From Onthophagus taurus (Eukaryota > Arthropoda > Insecta > Coleoptera > Scarabaeidae): a stretch of DNA of 64,000 nt. Positions 21,514 through 33,599 of the stretch are shown here, piece after piece (position 1 is the stretch's first letter; the number at the start of each line of letters is the position of its first letter). The stretch covers positions 6,758,001 through 6,822,000 of the forward strand of contig NC_091976.1 in NCBI RefSeq assembly GCF_036711975.1. The letters run 5' to 3'. The translations under genes were made by a program, and so were the position numbers. The notes beneath the pieces are model-generated. The model saw only the letters and a list, made by a program, of their open reading frames with translations, ran no database searches and had not been told where the DNA came from.

Positions 21514-24106
21514 TTGAGAAATGATATAATAAATGTATTTCACCTAAATATCCAGGGCCTTAGGAACAAAATTAGTGAACTTGATGCTTTCCTTTTTGAC
21601 TTTCCTGTAAATTTTGATGTTTTGTGTGTTTGTGAACATTGGCTCAGAGAGGATGAATTGGAATATGGTATGAACATTGCTGACAAAACCGTTGCATCTT
21701 TTTTTAGTCGTTCTGATCATTAGTATCAACACACGCCACAGTGTGTTGATACTAATTAAACGTGAATTTTCCTTCATCCCTCTTTATAACATTAATAAAT
21801 TATCTGTGGAAAAACATTGAGATGACGGGTATACTGTGTAAAAAATTGGACATAGTGATAATTTGTGTCTATAGATCCCCTTCTGGTGATATTCAGTTAT
21901 TTTGCGACATTGTAAGCTCGGCATTGACTATGTTACGCCATCAGTTGCGTGTTGTCGCGGTGGGTGACTTTAATGTATGGTTTGGGGGTCGGAGCGCTGA
22001 CACGACGATGGTGTGCGACTTGTTTGTGTCACATGGTTTTGTTCCGACAGTGTCCCAGCCAACTAGAATAAATAATTGTATTGACAACATATTTGTTAAT
22101 TTTTCTACGAATAATTTCAATACTACCGTGATTGAATCAAATTTATCAGATCACAGGGCGCAAAGTGTTAGTATACCGACACATCATGTTAAAGAAATTA
22201 AAACCTATAATACAAAACTGCACAGGCCTCTTACACTAAGCGGTAGAATGAACTTTTTTAACATGTTGAATCAATCCGATTGGAAGATTTTGAGTGAGGT
22301 TGCTGATAGCGTGAATGATGCATATGGAATGTTTGATGTCATTATGGGGGTTTTCATGCGTCTTTTCCTGTATGTAAAATAAATCTCCGGTCTTGTGATG
22401 ACGGCCCCAATTGGTTTAACAATGATTCGAAACAGATAAGGGAAATGTGTAACTCATCTTGTGAGCTTTATAGAAAATTTAAAACGGATGACTTACTTCA
22501 TGCTAGAAATAAACTTAGAATTCAATATAGAAAGGCGATTTCTGATGAAAAAAGAAGGCTTCGCGTGAAGTTATTAAGCAGTGCAAGAATAAACCAAAAG
22601 CAATGTGGAATCTTATTAAGAATGATGACACTTCTCATTTAAACCCTAATGAATTAAATAATTTTTTTATTGGCATTGCTGACGAAGTGGTTCGAGGTTT
22701 GCCAGATTCAACTGTTTGCGCTATGGACGTTTGTCACACGCTGCCTCCAGAGGGCGTGTATTTTTCATGTTCTGAAGTTACGCCGATTGAAGTTCGTGAT
22801 CTGCTTTGCCGTTTAAAATCTAGTAACTCTAAAGACATTTATGGCATTTCTGCAAACTTTGTGAGAAGTAACACCGGTCTATATGTGGCGCCCCTTACAC
22901 GATTGGTGAACCTTTCCTTTTCATCTGGCGTATTTCCTGACTTATTAAAAATAGCTAATGTACTTCCAATTTTTAAAGGCGGAGATAAGAACAACAATGC
23001 TAATTTTCGTCCTATAAGTATCCTGTCCACCTTTTCCAAAATATTTGAAAGGGCCCTTTTCAATAGAATCATCGCATACTTGGACCCAAATAATTTATTG
23101 CACCCTCATCAGTTTGGTTTTCGAAGGGGTAGGTGCACCTCTGACGCGGTAGTTAAATATGTGAATATCTGTCTTGACAGCTTTGAAAAGCGTGAATACT
23201 GTATGTCATTGTTTTTGGACTTGTCTCGCTCATTCGATACAGTTTATCATCCAATTCTTATTGATAAACTTCGCAATGTTTTTAATTTTGACGACAAAAG
23301 TGTTGCTCTAATCCAATCTTATTTGTCCGGCAGAACGCAACAGGTGACTTGTGGTCGGAAGTGACATCGGAGAAAGTCACTTTGACTAGGGGTGTTCCAC
23401 AGGGTTCTATCCTTGGACCTCTTTTATTTTTGATGTTTTTCAATGACTTTTCGTATTATTTTAGGGACATTGACTGTTTATTATATGCTGACGATGCCAC
23501 TTTGATTATCCGAAGCAATGAAGCTGAAGAGGTCATTCAAAGATCAGAATTGGTTCTAGATAGAGCACGTAAATGGTGCATCGCGAATGAGTTGTGTTTG
23601 AATGATGGGAAAACAGTCAGAATGATTTTAAGTCAGAGAAATTTTAATTTTACTAATAAAATTAATTTACCCGTCGTTTGGTAAATCCTTGGGAGTTCAC
23701 ATAACCACTCCAATATTGAAGTTCGATCATCATGTTGACGCTATAAGTAAGAAAATTTCAAAAAACATCTTTTTGCTACGAAACCTTATTGTCAAGGTAG
23801 TGAAAACCGCTTACTTCGCGCTTATACAAAGCCATATTTCTTATGCCATTTTAGCGTGGGGAAACAAGAGTTGTAGGAGGCCTGGGATACAGTGACGACT
23901 GTCGACACATCTTCGTGCGTTTAGGCGTCCTAACCCTGCCATCTATTTACATACTAAATAGTATATTGTATGCTCTGAACAATTTCGACGAGCTTTTAAA
24001 TCATGCTGATGTTCACAAATACGCAACTCGTAATCGTTGTAATGTGTATGTTGATATGTGTAGATTGAGTATGACGCAGCGGGGTCCAACATACATGTGT
24101 CAAAAG
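21514..24106 (+). pseudogene. LINE ORF2: endonuclease and reverse transcriptase, frameshifted
   Basis: Endonuclease: FHLNIQGLRNKISELDAFL, CEHWLRE, then CVYRSPSGD, VVAVGDFNVWF and [74 protein letters not shown] and LLYADDATL (catalytic YADD present near 23485), thumb and C-terminal region to 24106. Frame breaks occur near 21720, 22380, 22600, 23360, 23680 and 23890, so the copy is dead. The protein then continues after the LTR insertion at 29087. Confidence 0.75.
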
Positions 24107-24275
24107 TGTTGTAATATTACTTATTACGTATTGTAAAATAAAACCAATCACTTTCTTAACGGTTTTAATTCTCTCCTTATACCATAGATTATGTGCGTCG
24201 TATGCGTCTTATTCGGTCGATAATACAGACTATTTTCTTAACTACTAGTGCCATCTAACGGTCACTCACTAAACA
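24107..24275 (-). repeat. 3' LTR (169 bp)
   Basis: Direct repeat of 28913-29081. Inverted ends TGTT and AACA. Confidence 0.9.
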
Positions 24276-24287
24276 TCCCCCTTTTTT
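24276..24287 (-). promoter_or_regulatory. Polypurine tract
   Basis: On the minus strand AAAAAAGGGGGA directly abuts the 3' LTR, as expected for the plus-strand primer. Confidence 0.75.
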
Positions 24288-24289
24288 AG

Positions 24290-25205
24290 TCATTTGTACA
24301 TAATTTTTAAACCAAGAGGGTTTGTTTATTTCTCTATTCGAACGTCTAATACATCTATTTTCGTCCTTTGCAACAACACTTTTCTTCGGCGTTAGATTGC
24401 TGGTAACTCCACCATCAACACTGTCACTGTTTGAATTATTATTATTATTACTTAAGGCGGAATCATCAGCAACCTTTACAACTTCGTTATTTTCGGGCAT
24501 TGATTGTTTGGATACGGATTCATTCATTTTGTCAACTTTAGGCTCATTGAACGAATCTAACAAGTACGATTCAGCATAAGGCGCTTCTATCAGAAACCTC
24601 TAAAAATACCTCTATTGGTAGCAATTAAATAAGATCGCGGTTCGTCAGTCTTACAAACTATCCTACCATAACAACGTAAATCGGTAACCCACACCACAGT
24701 ACTCTCAGCTAATTCACGCAATTCTCTAATATTGTGTCTACAGTTATAGTTCTCGGTCTGTCTTTGTTTATTTTTATTCTCCGCACCTAACGCTGACAAA
24801 GGGTTTACAATTTCTTTTAACTTACTTGGTAATACTGGTAACCTGCTTTGCAGTTTTCGCGACATTAAAAGTTCTCCTGGACTAAATCCATTTGGTAAAG
24901 GGGTAGATCTATACGACAATAAAGCAGTATGAATGTCTTCATTTTTTGCCAAACATTTTCGCTATTTTAACCCCTGACTCTGCCTCCCCATTTGACTGAG
25001 CAAAATAAGGACTGGATGTAATGTGCTTAAAATTATTTTCTCTAGCAAACTCTTTAAACCTAGCTTGAAACTGCGGACCATTATCGGTACGGACCACATC
25101 GGGAATGCCAAAACGCGAAAAAGTCTCTTTACATTTTGCAATTATTTCATTCTGGTTCAACTCCTTCAACGCAAACAATTCAAAAAAACGTGAAAAATAA
25201 TCATA
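24290..25205 (-). pseudogene. Gypsy-type integrase core and C-terminal part
   Basis: After the fold-back insertion the minus strand resumes YDYFSRFFELFALKE and carries the second and third catalytic positions in VRTDNGPQF and SNGEAES. Then come LLSYRSTPLPNGFSPGELLM and a C-terminal region; the tail (24255-24563) has an Asn run and a basic end. Frame changes near 24950 and 24580 separate the parts. Confidence 0.75.
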
Positions 25206-25617
25206 TATTATACAACAAGACGATCGAAAATACTCGATAATACGAGACGTATTGCCTGAAACACCACGAGACCGAAGGTCGAGTGGTGTTTTTTAAGGCA
25301 ATACGTCGAGATTCGTGTATTTTCGATTGTCGTGTTGTATATGGCTAGACTATTTCATGAATAAAAAATATACATATTTTTAGAATTTTTATATTTTTTT
25401 AATAAATTACATTGATTGTTATGGAAACATGCATGGATGTCTCGAAATTAATTAAATGTCAAACAAGCGATAATACAAAGGTTCGTATTACAGCGATAAT
25501 ACAAAGGTTCGTATTATCGTTCTCCATGGTTACGGCCAAATAACCGCTGAAATACTCGCAATTGACGGAAAACCGCGAATTCTTATTGGCTGTTAACGAT
25601 ATGAATGAAATAGTCAA
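25206..25617. mobile_element. Fold-back (palindromic) non-autonomous element inside integrase
   Basis: 25206-25342 folds on itself: tatacaacaagacgatcg pairs with the stretch ending at 25342, and inside it cgtattgcc.. and ..ggcaatacg pair around a perfect accac/gtggt hairpin. A second pair, gactatttcat at 25345-25355 and its inverse at 25607-25617, brackets the rest. Repeats of cgataatacaaaggttcgt occur at 25469 and 25495. It splits the integrase between DYF and SRFFELFA. The class is not recognised; the gene around it is restored if it is removed. Confidence 0.6.
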
Positions 25618-27541
25618 TAATTATCAAATACCATGTTTGCCTAAACTTGAATAAATCCATCCCCAACTTTTCCCAAGCTCTTGTTGTCAATTCGTCTTTC
25701 AAAAACGGTTCTTTCGGGTTAACCCGTTGTTCAACGCAATTTGGACAGTTGCGAATAATATGTTCCAGTTGAGTAGAAAGCCCCAACCACCAAACTGACA
25801 TTTTCGCCCGTTCTCTACATTTTGAGATTACTAAATGACCCTGGTGCAGAAAATCAATTACTTTTATTTGTAATTTTGCTGGTATCACTATTCGAGTGCT
25901 TTTTAAAAGAAATCCTTCAATTACCGAAAAGTCGTTGCGATACTGCCAATAAGGTATCATTTCTGGTTCTAATTTACTCTTCTCCGGCCATAAAGAACTC
26001 GCAAACCTCATCAGTTGTTGACAAATTGAATCTGAACGTTGTTCATTTGCTATTTGCAACAGAAAATCGTCTTTAATCGGCAATTCTTTTAGTACTAGTG
26101 ACACGTAAGCATCTGTTGCCTCCGTAAGGTCGTAATTTTTTCCGTTTTCCATTGGGCCTCTACTTAACGCATCCGCCACGATAAGTTCCTTACCTGGAAT
26201 ATGCTTTATTTCAAATCTGTATCTCATTAGTCTAATTCGGTATCTTTGCAATCGAGGTGTTAAGTCATCGAAATTTTTTGTAGAAAATATAGGAATTAAA
26301 GGTTTATGATCGGTTTCCAATATAAGGATTTTTAAACCAATCAAATACTCCTGAAAATGTTCACACGCCCACGTCAAACCAAGAGCCTCTTTCTCAATAT
26401 GAGCATATCTCTCTTCAGATTTGTTTAACGTTCGCGACGCATAAGCCACTATTTCTCTTTCACCGTTTCCATTAATTTGCATCAACACAGATACCAACCC
26501 ATATGAAGATGCATCGGAACTAACAATTATTGTCTTTTCCGGATCGAAATATGATAAATTGGGTGCATCCTTGAGTAAAGAAATTATCTTACTGTAAGCC
26601 TCTTGCTGTAATGAACCCCACATAAACTGAATGTCTTTCTTTAACAGTTCATGAATCGGAGCCAAAATATGAGATTTATTTGGAATAAACCTAGCTGCAA
26701 AATTTACCATGCCTAACCATCTCATTAATTCTTTTTTATCTTTTGGAATAGGAAAATTTGTAATAGCAATCACTCTCTCTGGGTCTACTTTAACTCCCCG
26801 ACCTGAAATCACATGACCCAAAAATGTCAAGCTTTGGACACCAATTTAACATTTATTTTTGTTTAAGGCTATTCTTTCCTGATTTAATTTTGTTAAAACC
26901 TGTCTTAATATTTTATCATGGTCTTCCATTGTTGACGCAAAGACCAAAATATCATCGATGTGTGTGACTACTCCTTTTATGCCCATTAAAATTTTCTGAA
27001 ATTTCTGACTAAAATATTCGGGTGCACACGAAATTCCAAACGGTAACCTGGTAAATTTAAATTTCCCGAAAGGAGTTATAAAAGTCGTTAAATCTTGGCA
27101 TGATTTTTTTAGTTTGATCTGATAAAACCCTGATTGAGCATCCAATTTAGAAAAGTACCTGGATCCCACCAGTTTAGCCAATGTCGTTTCTACCTTTGGT
27201 ATCGGATAATGAGCCCTGAGTACACTGTTATTCAGTTTAGTATAATCGCAACATAGTCTAATGCCATCTCCCTTGGGAACCACCACAATAGGAACCACCC
27301 ACCCAGTAGGGTTTTCAACTGGTTCTATTATGCCTAGTTTTTGTAACTTTTTCAGTTCTAACTCCAATTTTGGTAACAAAGGTATAGGTACAACTCTCGG
27401 AGCCGCTTGGATAAATGGTACAGCACCTTCTTCAAGTTTTATTTCTATTTCTCCCGCAAATGTCCCTAATCCCGAAAAAAGTTTTGGAAATTCACGAAAA
27501 ACATCTATCTGCGATTGTTTTCCTGCATTTATGTTTCCCAC
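25583..27541 (-). pseudogene. Gypsy-type RT, RNase H and integrase N-terminus
   Basis: RT: LKLGIIEP-type start (LQKLGIIEPVENPTG), YFSKLDAQSGFYQ, LPFGISCAPEYF and the catalytic box HIDD at 26951-26962 (His in place of Tyr). An in-frame TAA at 26843-26845 interrupts just before LTFLGHVISG. RNase H: SSDASSYG, EKEALGLTWACEHF, ADALSRGP. Integrase zinc finger: HQGH with CPNC. The first catalytic Asp is in LGMDLFKF. The stop is a single-codon lesion. Confidence 0.8.
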
Positions 27542-27555
27542 AAATCTTAATAATT

Positions 27556-28811
27556 CTAATATTCTAAGGATTCTAAGGATAATTCTAATCCTACTATCCC
27601 CGGTCTACCCAAAATAGGCATTTGTAAATTTTTTAGAAAATATACCTTTGATACTGATTCTTTGTCTTTATACCTTAACTTTAAAGATAGCTCAGCAACT
27701 ACATTTAATTGAGTACCGTCTGTTCCGGATATAATGTCTTTGATTTGATTATAATTTCCAAAACTATTTGGTATAAACGTATCGGGCATGCAAATTACAT
27801 CAGCACCAGTGTCTATTAAGAACTTGATAGGTTTTTCATACCCTTCAACGTCAATCAAACAACACCACTCATCGCGTTGAGCCGTTGTCTTCAAACCACC
27901 TACCATTAATCCAACGAAATTCTGTTCCTCTTCCTGCTGTTCTTCAATTTCTTCCTCCATTTCCATGAATTTCACTGATTTGCACACCTTCTTCCAATGT
28001 CCCATTTTCCCACACTTCATACATTTAGCATTTCTGGCTGGACACCGTTCCCTGGGATGTGGTTCCTTCCCACAATGGTAACACTTCTTTTCGGACTGTT
28101 CCCCATTTGTTTTCTTTGTACCATTTTGTTGTTTAAAACCCCTTTCATCTCGTTTTCCATAACTTTTCCCTCGTAACCAACCTTTGTTGCCACCCTTTTG
28201 CATCACTGCTGCAACTTCTTTTGTTCCATCTCGAAGAAAAACCCCTTGTTGGCCCATCAGCTCAGCTTATTTAGCTGACAAAATCGCCCGTGATAACGTT
28301 AAATTATCTTCCATCTGTAATTTCTCGCTGGTTCTCTTGTCTGCCATTCCAACAACTATTCTATCTCTTATGAGTTCTTCACGAAGTAAACCATAATCAA
28401 AAAATTCTGATATCGTATGCAAAGCAGTTATAAATTGCTCTACAGACTCACCGGGTTGTTGAATTCGGGTGTTGAATTTATACCGCTCAAATATAACATT
28501 ACGTCTTGGAATGAAATGTTTTCTAACGCTTCCATTGCCTGTTTGTAAGTTCCAGGATGCTCCTTCCATTGGGATGCTATCTGTTCACTTTCCTCCCCCA
28601 TTATGTACATTAATATGTCTATTTTTTCCTTGTCGGACCGGTTCGAGTGCCCCGACATAGACATATACCGTTCAAACCTTTTCTTCCACTGAGGCCATTT
28701 TCCTCCTTCCGTGAAATTAAATTTTTCAGGTGGACCCACATTTAATGGTAAATGAACCACGCCGCTTTCCTGGCCTGTTGCTTGACCTTGACCTCCTTTG
28801 TCGCTTGGCAT
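27556..28811 (-). pseudogene. Gypsy-type gag and protease
   Basis: Gag starts MPSDKGGQGQ at 28811; FTEGGKWPQWKKRFERYM is the usual start of the gag domain in this group. A frameshift lies near 28500-28570 and an in-frame TAA at 28267-28269. Zinc knuckles CYHCGKEPHPRERC and CMKCGKMGHWKKVC follow, then the protease with FLIDTGADV and PILGRPG. A small duplicated ATTCTAA motif near 27550-27590 breaks the junction with RT. Confidence 0.8.
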
Positions 28812-28900
28812 CTTTATTTCTTCCCTTTTCGAAGATTTTTTTACCCTTCTGCGAAATTATATGCAGACCCTTTTGGTCAAACTCCAAATTTAGTATTTTT

Positions 28901-28912
28901 CCGCTGCCACCA
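28901..28912 (-). promoter_or_regulatory. Primer-binding site next to 5' LTR
   Basis: TGGTGGCAGCGG follows the 5' LTR immediately on the minus strand. A TGG start is the standard complement of a tRNA CCA end; the tRNA is not assigned. Confidence 0.55.
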
Positions 28913-29081
28913 TGTTGTAATATTACTTATTACGTATTTTAAAATAAAACCCATCACTTTCTTAACGGTTTTTATTCTCTCCTTATACCATAGATTATGT
29001 GCGTCGTATGCGTCTTATTCGGTCAATAATACAGACTCTTTTATTAACTACTAGTGCCATCTAACGGTCACTCACTAAACA
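28913..29081 (-). repeat. 5' LTR (169 bp)
   Basis: Direct repeat of 24107-24275, with about four substitutions by eye. Confidence 0.9.
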
Positions 29082-29232
29082 AAAAGCTATTTAATAAGTT
29101 GCCGTTGAATGTCAGAAGTCTTCCGTTTCTTACCATGAAACGTAAGTACTGGTGTGATTACACGACTCGGTCTACGACCTCGTCGTGCAATTCTACACTC
29201 GTACAGTAATTATGTTTCTAGCCCACTTGTAA

Positions 29233-29603
29233 TATAAATAATTATTACAAAAGTTGTGAAATCTGTATAAAGAATAAATCGCGAGGACAAGACAAGATTG
29301 GTCTAATGTCTCATTCACAATTTCAAAGTGATATTTTATGATAACGTACTTCCTAATATAACGTATGCACTTTTTAATACAGTGAGGATACGTTAAAATC
29401 GGAATCTACTGCATATATGTATATAACATATTATATACCTAAGGTTTGCGAAGATGTTACACAAAAATAAAGAAAAAAAAGTCAAGAAAGATAACAAGGT
29501 TGTTTAGAATAAAATATATTTTCATTGAGCAGAAAGTGTGCTAATATATTACACAATTTGTATATAAATTTTTGTAGTAAAATGAAATGATTTTTTATAT
29601 GTA
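29233..29603. other. 3' flank of receptor gene A, no gene seen
   Basis: AT-rich. It would hold the 3' UTR of the receptor gene that ends at 29604. No canonical AATAAA close to the stop was seen on the minus strand. Confidence 0.3.
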
Positions 29604-30865
29604 CTAAATTGAATATGTAATCGCTAAAATAGCGAACAACAAACTGTAAAATATGAAAGATAATCGATCGATGGCTACAGCTAACATTATCCAGTCTTGT
29701 TGGTGATTTACCGGAGATGACGCTCTTATAAAATGTTTATCATCAGATTGATCATCGAAATCCGTCACTTGATGATCACGCATTTCTTCAGCGGTTACTC
29801 TTTGAATATTTACTGAATTCTAAATAAATAAAATGAATATCACACGTACTAAAAGCTGAATAAACAATATCTTACTTGATTTACATAATTTGATAATCCA
29901 ATCCAATTTCCGAATTTTCCCAAAAGAAGGTTTTTAATAAACCAAGGTACCGGTTTTGCATGTGGAGTTCTCGACATCCAAATAACAACAACGGAATTTA
30001 TCAACGAAAAACAAATTACATAAAGACTACTTGTATAAAAAAGAACAATTAAAGGGGTATGTGTTCCCATTGCTGGAATCTTTTGAGTAAAGTACATCAT
30101 AAAGGCTGTTATAATTAAAGCTGTTACTCCATTTAAAAGGATTTTTTCACCGGATTGCGGTGGTAACCAAAATGATAATAAAGTCAAAACAATTATAACT
30201 ACAAAGAAAAAACAATATCTAAATAATTTTTATCTTGAATTAAAATTTCTTACCAAAACTTGGAGTTATAATTAAAGCTTTATAAGACGGTGATAAACGT
30301 TGTAAAAGTACAGTAAGTGTTATCGTTGGGTATGGTTCTTCACAACAAGGATAATACACAGCCTCCCGAAAATATTTTAAACTAGTAATCACCCATTCCG
30401 TACTGTTAACATGAAGATTACTCTAAAAGAAGGAACATTTATAAAGTTATTAAAATTAATTACATTTATTATTACCATAACCGAATGGTCTTTATCAACT
30501 GTAATATCGACATGATTTCCGTGATAAGTCCAAGAACCGATTAGTACCGAACAATTTTGTTTGTCAAATGGCCAATATAATAAATTAAAACTGCAAAGCA
30601 CTGTGAATTGAGTTGAGGGCACCCAAAATACCGTACCGGAACTTTCAACGACACAATGTGTACTGTATTGAGCTATTCCAACACTTCCAGCACTAAAACA
30701 TAAAAAGAAAATAATTATTCTTTTGATTTTTTTTAATATTAGATTTTTTTTAAACCTGTTGTAAATACTAAGATCCGGTTGCCAAATTTCGTGCGCTGCT
30801 ATATTCAAAGAATCTATGCCATCATAATCGGATTCGTTCCATTTCAATTTATCGTCATTCCAATG
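29604..30865 (-). CDS. Nicotinic acetylcholine receptor alpha-like subunit, gene A, exons 3-7
   Basis: Exons (minus): 30756-30865 (110 nt), 30476-30692, 30254-30422, 29876-30198, 29604-29819; with exons 1-2 at 48954-49280 the protein is 435 aa. Seen: loop A WQPDLSIYN, Cys-loop CSFNLLYWPFDKQNC (13 between the cysteines), loop B GSWTY, loop C YYPCCEEPYP with the vicinal pair that marks alpha subunits, M1 ending LLSFWLPP, M2 from GEKILLNGVTALIITAF, M3, a short M3-M4 loop of about 70 aa, and M4 after DWIMLAVAIDRL. The Glu before M2 fits a cation pore. Aromatic-box residues Y93, W149, Y190 and Y198 (Torpedo numbering) are all present, so acetylcholine binding is plausible. The 110-nt exon is the classic size for this position. 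Likely a plasma-membrane subunit of the divergent insect group. Confidence 0.85.
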
Positions 30866-31218
30866 CTTAAAAATAAAGAGGAATTTGAATCTTCTTTTTG
30901 AAATAATATTAACTAATTAGCGCCGGCCGTCTCTATTTGAGAACGAATGCAAAAGCAGGAATATACGTTTTTATCACGTGTTTATGAAACTAAGTAAAAT
31001 AATAATAAATGATGATCAAACTTATGATGAGGTTCAATATGTACTGATCGTCCACCTCACCATAGAACAAAAGAGAAAAACAGAAGTTAATTACTGAAGC
31101 GATAAAAAAAATCGAAAGCAGTTACACGAATCTTACAAGTAAAGTTTCCTCGAAATTTCCAATAAACGTGTTGGAAAGGGTTCTCCACAATTAGAAAAAA
31201 AAAACCAAAACATAAATG

Positions 31219-32627
31219 TCAAGAACACTGCTGCCCAAATAAGAAAACAGCATAGCGCCTTTTGAAAATGGCTATTGACGCACACTCAGCCAATGCACAA
31301 CAAATAGGAAGTTCATTTATTACTTTGCATATCTGGTATGAAAAACATCTTTTAAAACTTACGGTATAAAATATTGGTGGGGATAATTTACCCCTAAATC
31401 TAACATTGACCGAGTGCACGTCCGCACGAAAACGTGCTTTTTTTGACAGATACGGAGGTTTTTGTAAGGTCATTATTTTATAGTATAAACATAAGATGTG
31501 TAGCGATCTTCTCCTCTACATGTCTAACCATTTCAAAGTGGCCAACTTACAGGTTACGTGATCTCTGCGTTTTAAACCAAATATCAGTCTAATACAACTA
31601 TTCTGTACCTTTTGAATTTTATTTTTTAATAAGTATGCCAAAAACGGGGCATACAGGGCATCACCGTAGTTAAATATGGATAGAACTAATCTTTCACATA
31701 GATGAATTTTTGTTTTACGATTCACAAAGGCTCTATTGCTATAGATAATTCTTAAACTGCTATAAGCTTTCTGAACGCACTTGTTAATGTCTTCATTGAA
31801 TCTCAGACTCTCATCGATCACAATGCCCAAATTTTTAACTGATTTCTGAATTGGCAAGACTTCATTGTTCACTATACTGCGTAGTTCTTTTAAGACCATC
31901 TGTTGTTGTTTCTTCGGACCAAATATAATCACATTCGATTTCATTTGATTAAGTTTAAGGATATGGTGGTAAGAAAACTCACATAAGGAATGCAGATCGC
32001 TGTTAATATGTGCACATGCCTAAAATGTGCTTTACAGTACTTAATCTGTTGATCGAAGTTTGACGTATATACAGCATAAAGTAATGGAAACAGTATAGAG
32101 CTCTGTAGCACCCCAGACCCAATACGCTGAAAATCAGACTGTTGAACGTACACAGACATCGTTTGTATTTTCTCCGAAAGAAAGTCGTGCGTTAAACAAA
32201 CTGCCTTATTGAACCCCAAATACTTTAAGATTGATACAAGAGTCTCATGGTCGACCGTATCGAATGCCTTGGAGTAGTCCAACAAGCAAAGGACAGTCAC
32301 GTTACCCCTGTCAGTTGCCCGGACAACATCGTCTATAATGTGTATAAGTGCAGTAGTACAACTATAACTTCGTCTAAAGCCTGATTGATTCTGTGGGAAA
32401 ATGTTGTTCTCCTCCATAAAGGTCGCCATTTGTTCATATAAGATTTGTTCAGCAATTTTTGAGAGCACAGGCAGGATGCTAATGGGTCTCAAATCGTTGA
32501 GACCTGACGGTTTATTAATTTTTGGCAACGGCTTAATTTATTAACGCTTTTCCAAGCTTTCAGAAAGACGCCGGAAGCTATACTTGAGTTTATAATATCG
32601 CGAATGTAAGGTATCAAGTGAGGGCAA
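31219..32627 (-). pseudogene. LINE reverse transcriptase relic
   Basis: RT blocks: [64 protein letters not shown], a degraded version of the [10 protein letters not shown] block, then after a break KSVKNLGIVIDESLRF and the C-terminal end (LQKPPYLSKKARFR). The catalytic YADD is gone: the stretch after YCKAHF (about 32015) has lost it. 5'-truncated near 32627. Same family as 36436-37453. Confidence 0.7.
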
Positions 32628-33599
32628 CAAAATTTTTATATTGGTTTATTATTCTCCAAAATTTACATAGTCCTTTATAAAAATAAACATTTTTTATATT
32701 TTAGTGATAATTGTCTTGCTTTTTCATTGAATATGTTTTCTATAAACACTCTATATAATAGTTTTCTCTTACAAGAGAACATGAGCATTGGATATTTTTG
32801 TTGTTTTGGTTTTTGAACAAAAAGTTGAATATTTCTTGCTATTTCACCCATTTTATTTTATAAAATTTTTACTTGTAACGTCTGTTCAGATAATTTTACA
32901 TTTTAACGTGTTCAATTTGTTAAATTATAAATTATTTTATAAAAATCCTTTTTATATAACACCATCTATAAATAGTGATGTAATTTTTTGAGAATGTTAA
33001 AAGTGCGAGCTTGTTTAAACGCCAATTTTTAACATTTTAATTAATTATAAGACCAATTCAATACGATTCGCCATTATCTTGTAGCGCTTCTCATAATGAC
33101 TCATAGACAAAACATGTAAAGCAGATTTTTTATCTTAATAAACCAGTAATAAAGTACAGTAACTACAATTGTCATAATGTTCTTCTCTAAACTGACGAAT
33201 TTTTACGTCCAACGTTAGTAAAGTATTAAAAACTACAACGTTTTGGTGTTAACTTAGATATCTTTTTCGCTACAACTAATTGAAATATCTAAAAATGGAT
33301 AGGTGCTTTAGATTTGATAATCAATTCAACATATTCTAACCGAATTTGGTTATCTGGTTTTCAGAAATTAGCTAATGATGAAATTTTATGATCAAATGTG
33401 TTGAAATGGTAACACCTATAAACAACCTAAGATTATTATGTTATCAGACAATCCAAGAACTATGATAAATATTGTTTCTAGCATAACCCATAGTGATCTT
33501 TATTATGAAATACATAAACTAAATATAGAGAAATCGCAAATAGCACTTAATTGGAAACTATATTATTGTAAACCGCATTCACGGTGCGATGTTCGTTGA
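32628..33599. other. AT-rich intron sequence, no gene
   Basis: Nothing recognisable apart from a piece near 33190-33230 (ttttacgtccaacgtta) that resembles 48784-48805, showing that a dispersed repeat is present. Confidence 0.3.

Larger units (their letters stand above)
24107..29081 (-). mobile_element. Complete Gypsy-type LTR retrotransposon, 4975 bp, 5-bp duplication
   Basis: LTRs of 169 bp each (24107-24275 and 28913-29081), starting TGTTG and ending AAACA, are flanked by AAAAG at 24102-24106 and 29082-29086. Internal order on the minus strand is gag, protease, RT, RNase H, integrase. It lies in ORF2 of the LINE; excision plus one AAAAG restores the LINE frame. The LTRs differ at only a few positions, so the insertion is fairly recent, yet the coding part already carries several lesions. 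Confidence 0.9.
19931..29232 (+). mobile_element. CR1-like non-LTR retrotransposon (LINE), interrupted by two later insertions
   Basis: ORF1 (19931-21511) is split by a PLE palindrome at 20258-20838; ORF2 (21514 onward) is split by an LTR element at 24107-29081. After removing these, the frame continues from TYMCQK directly into LFNKLPLNVRSLP (29087 onward), ending at a stop near 29206. A ~40-bp piece of its 3' UTR (29196-29235) recurs inverted at 62150-62196. Confidence 0.7.
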
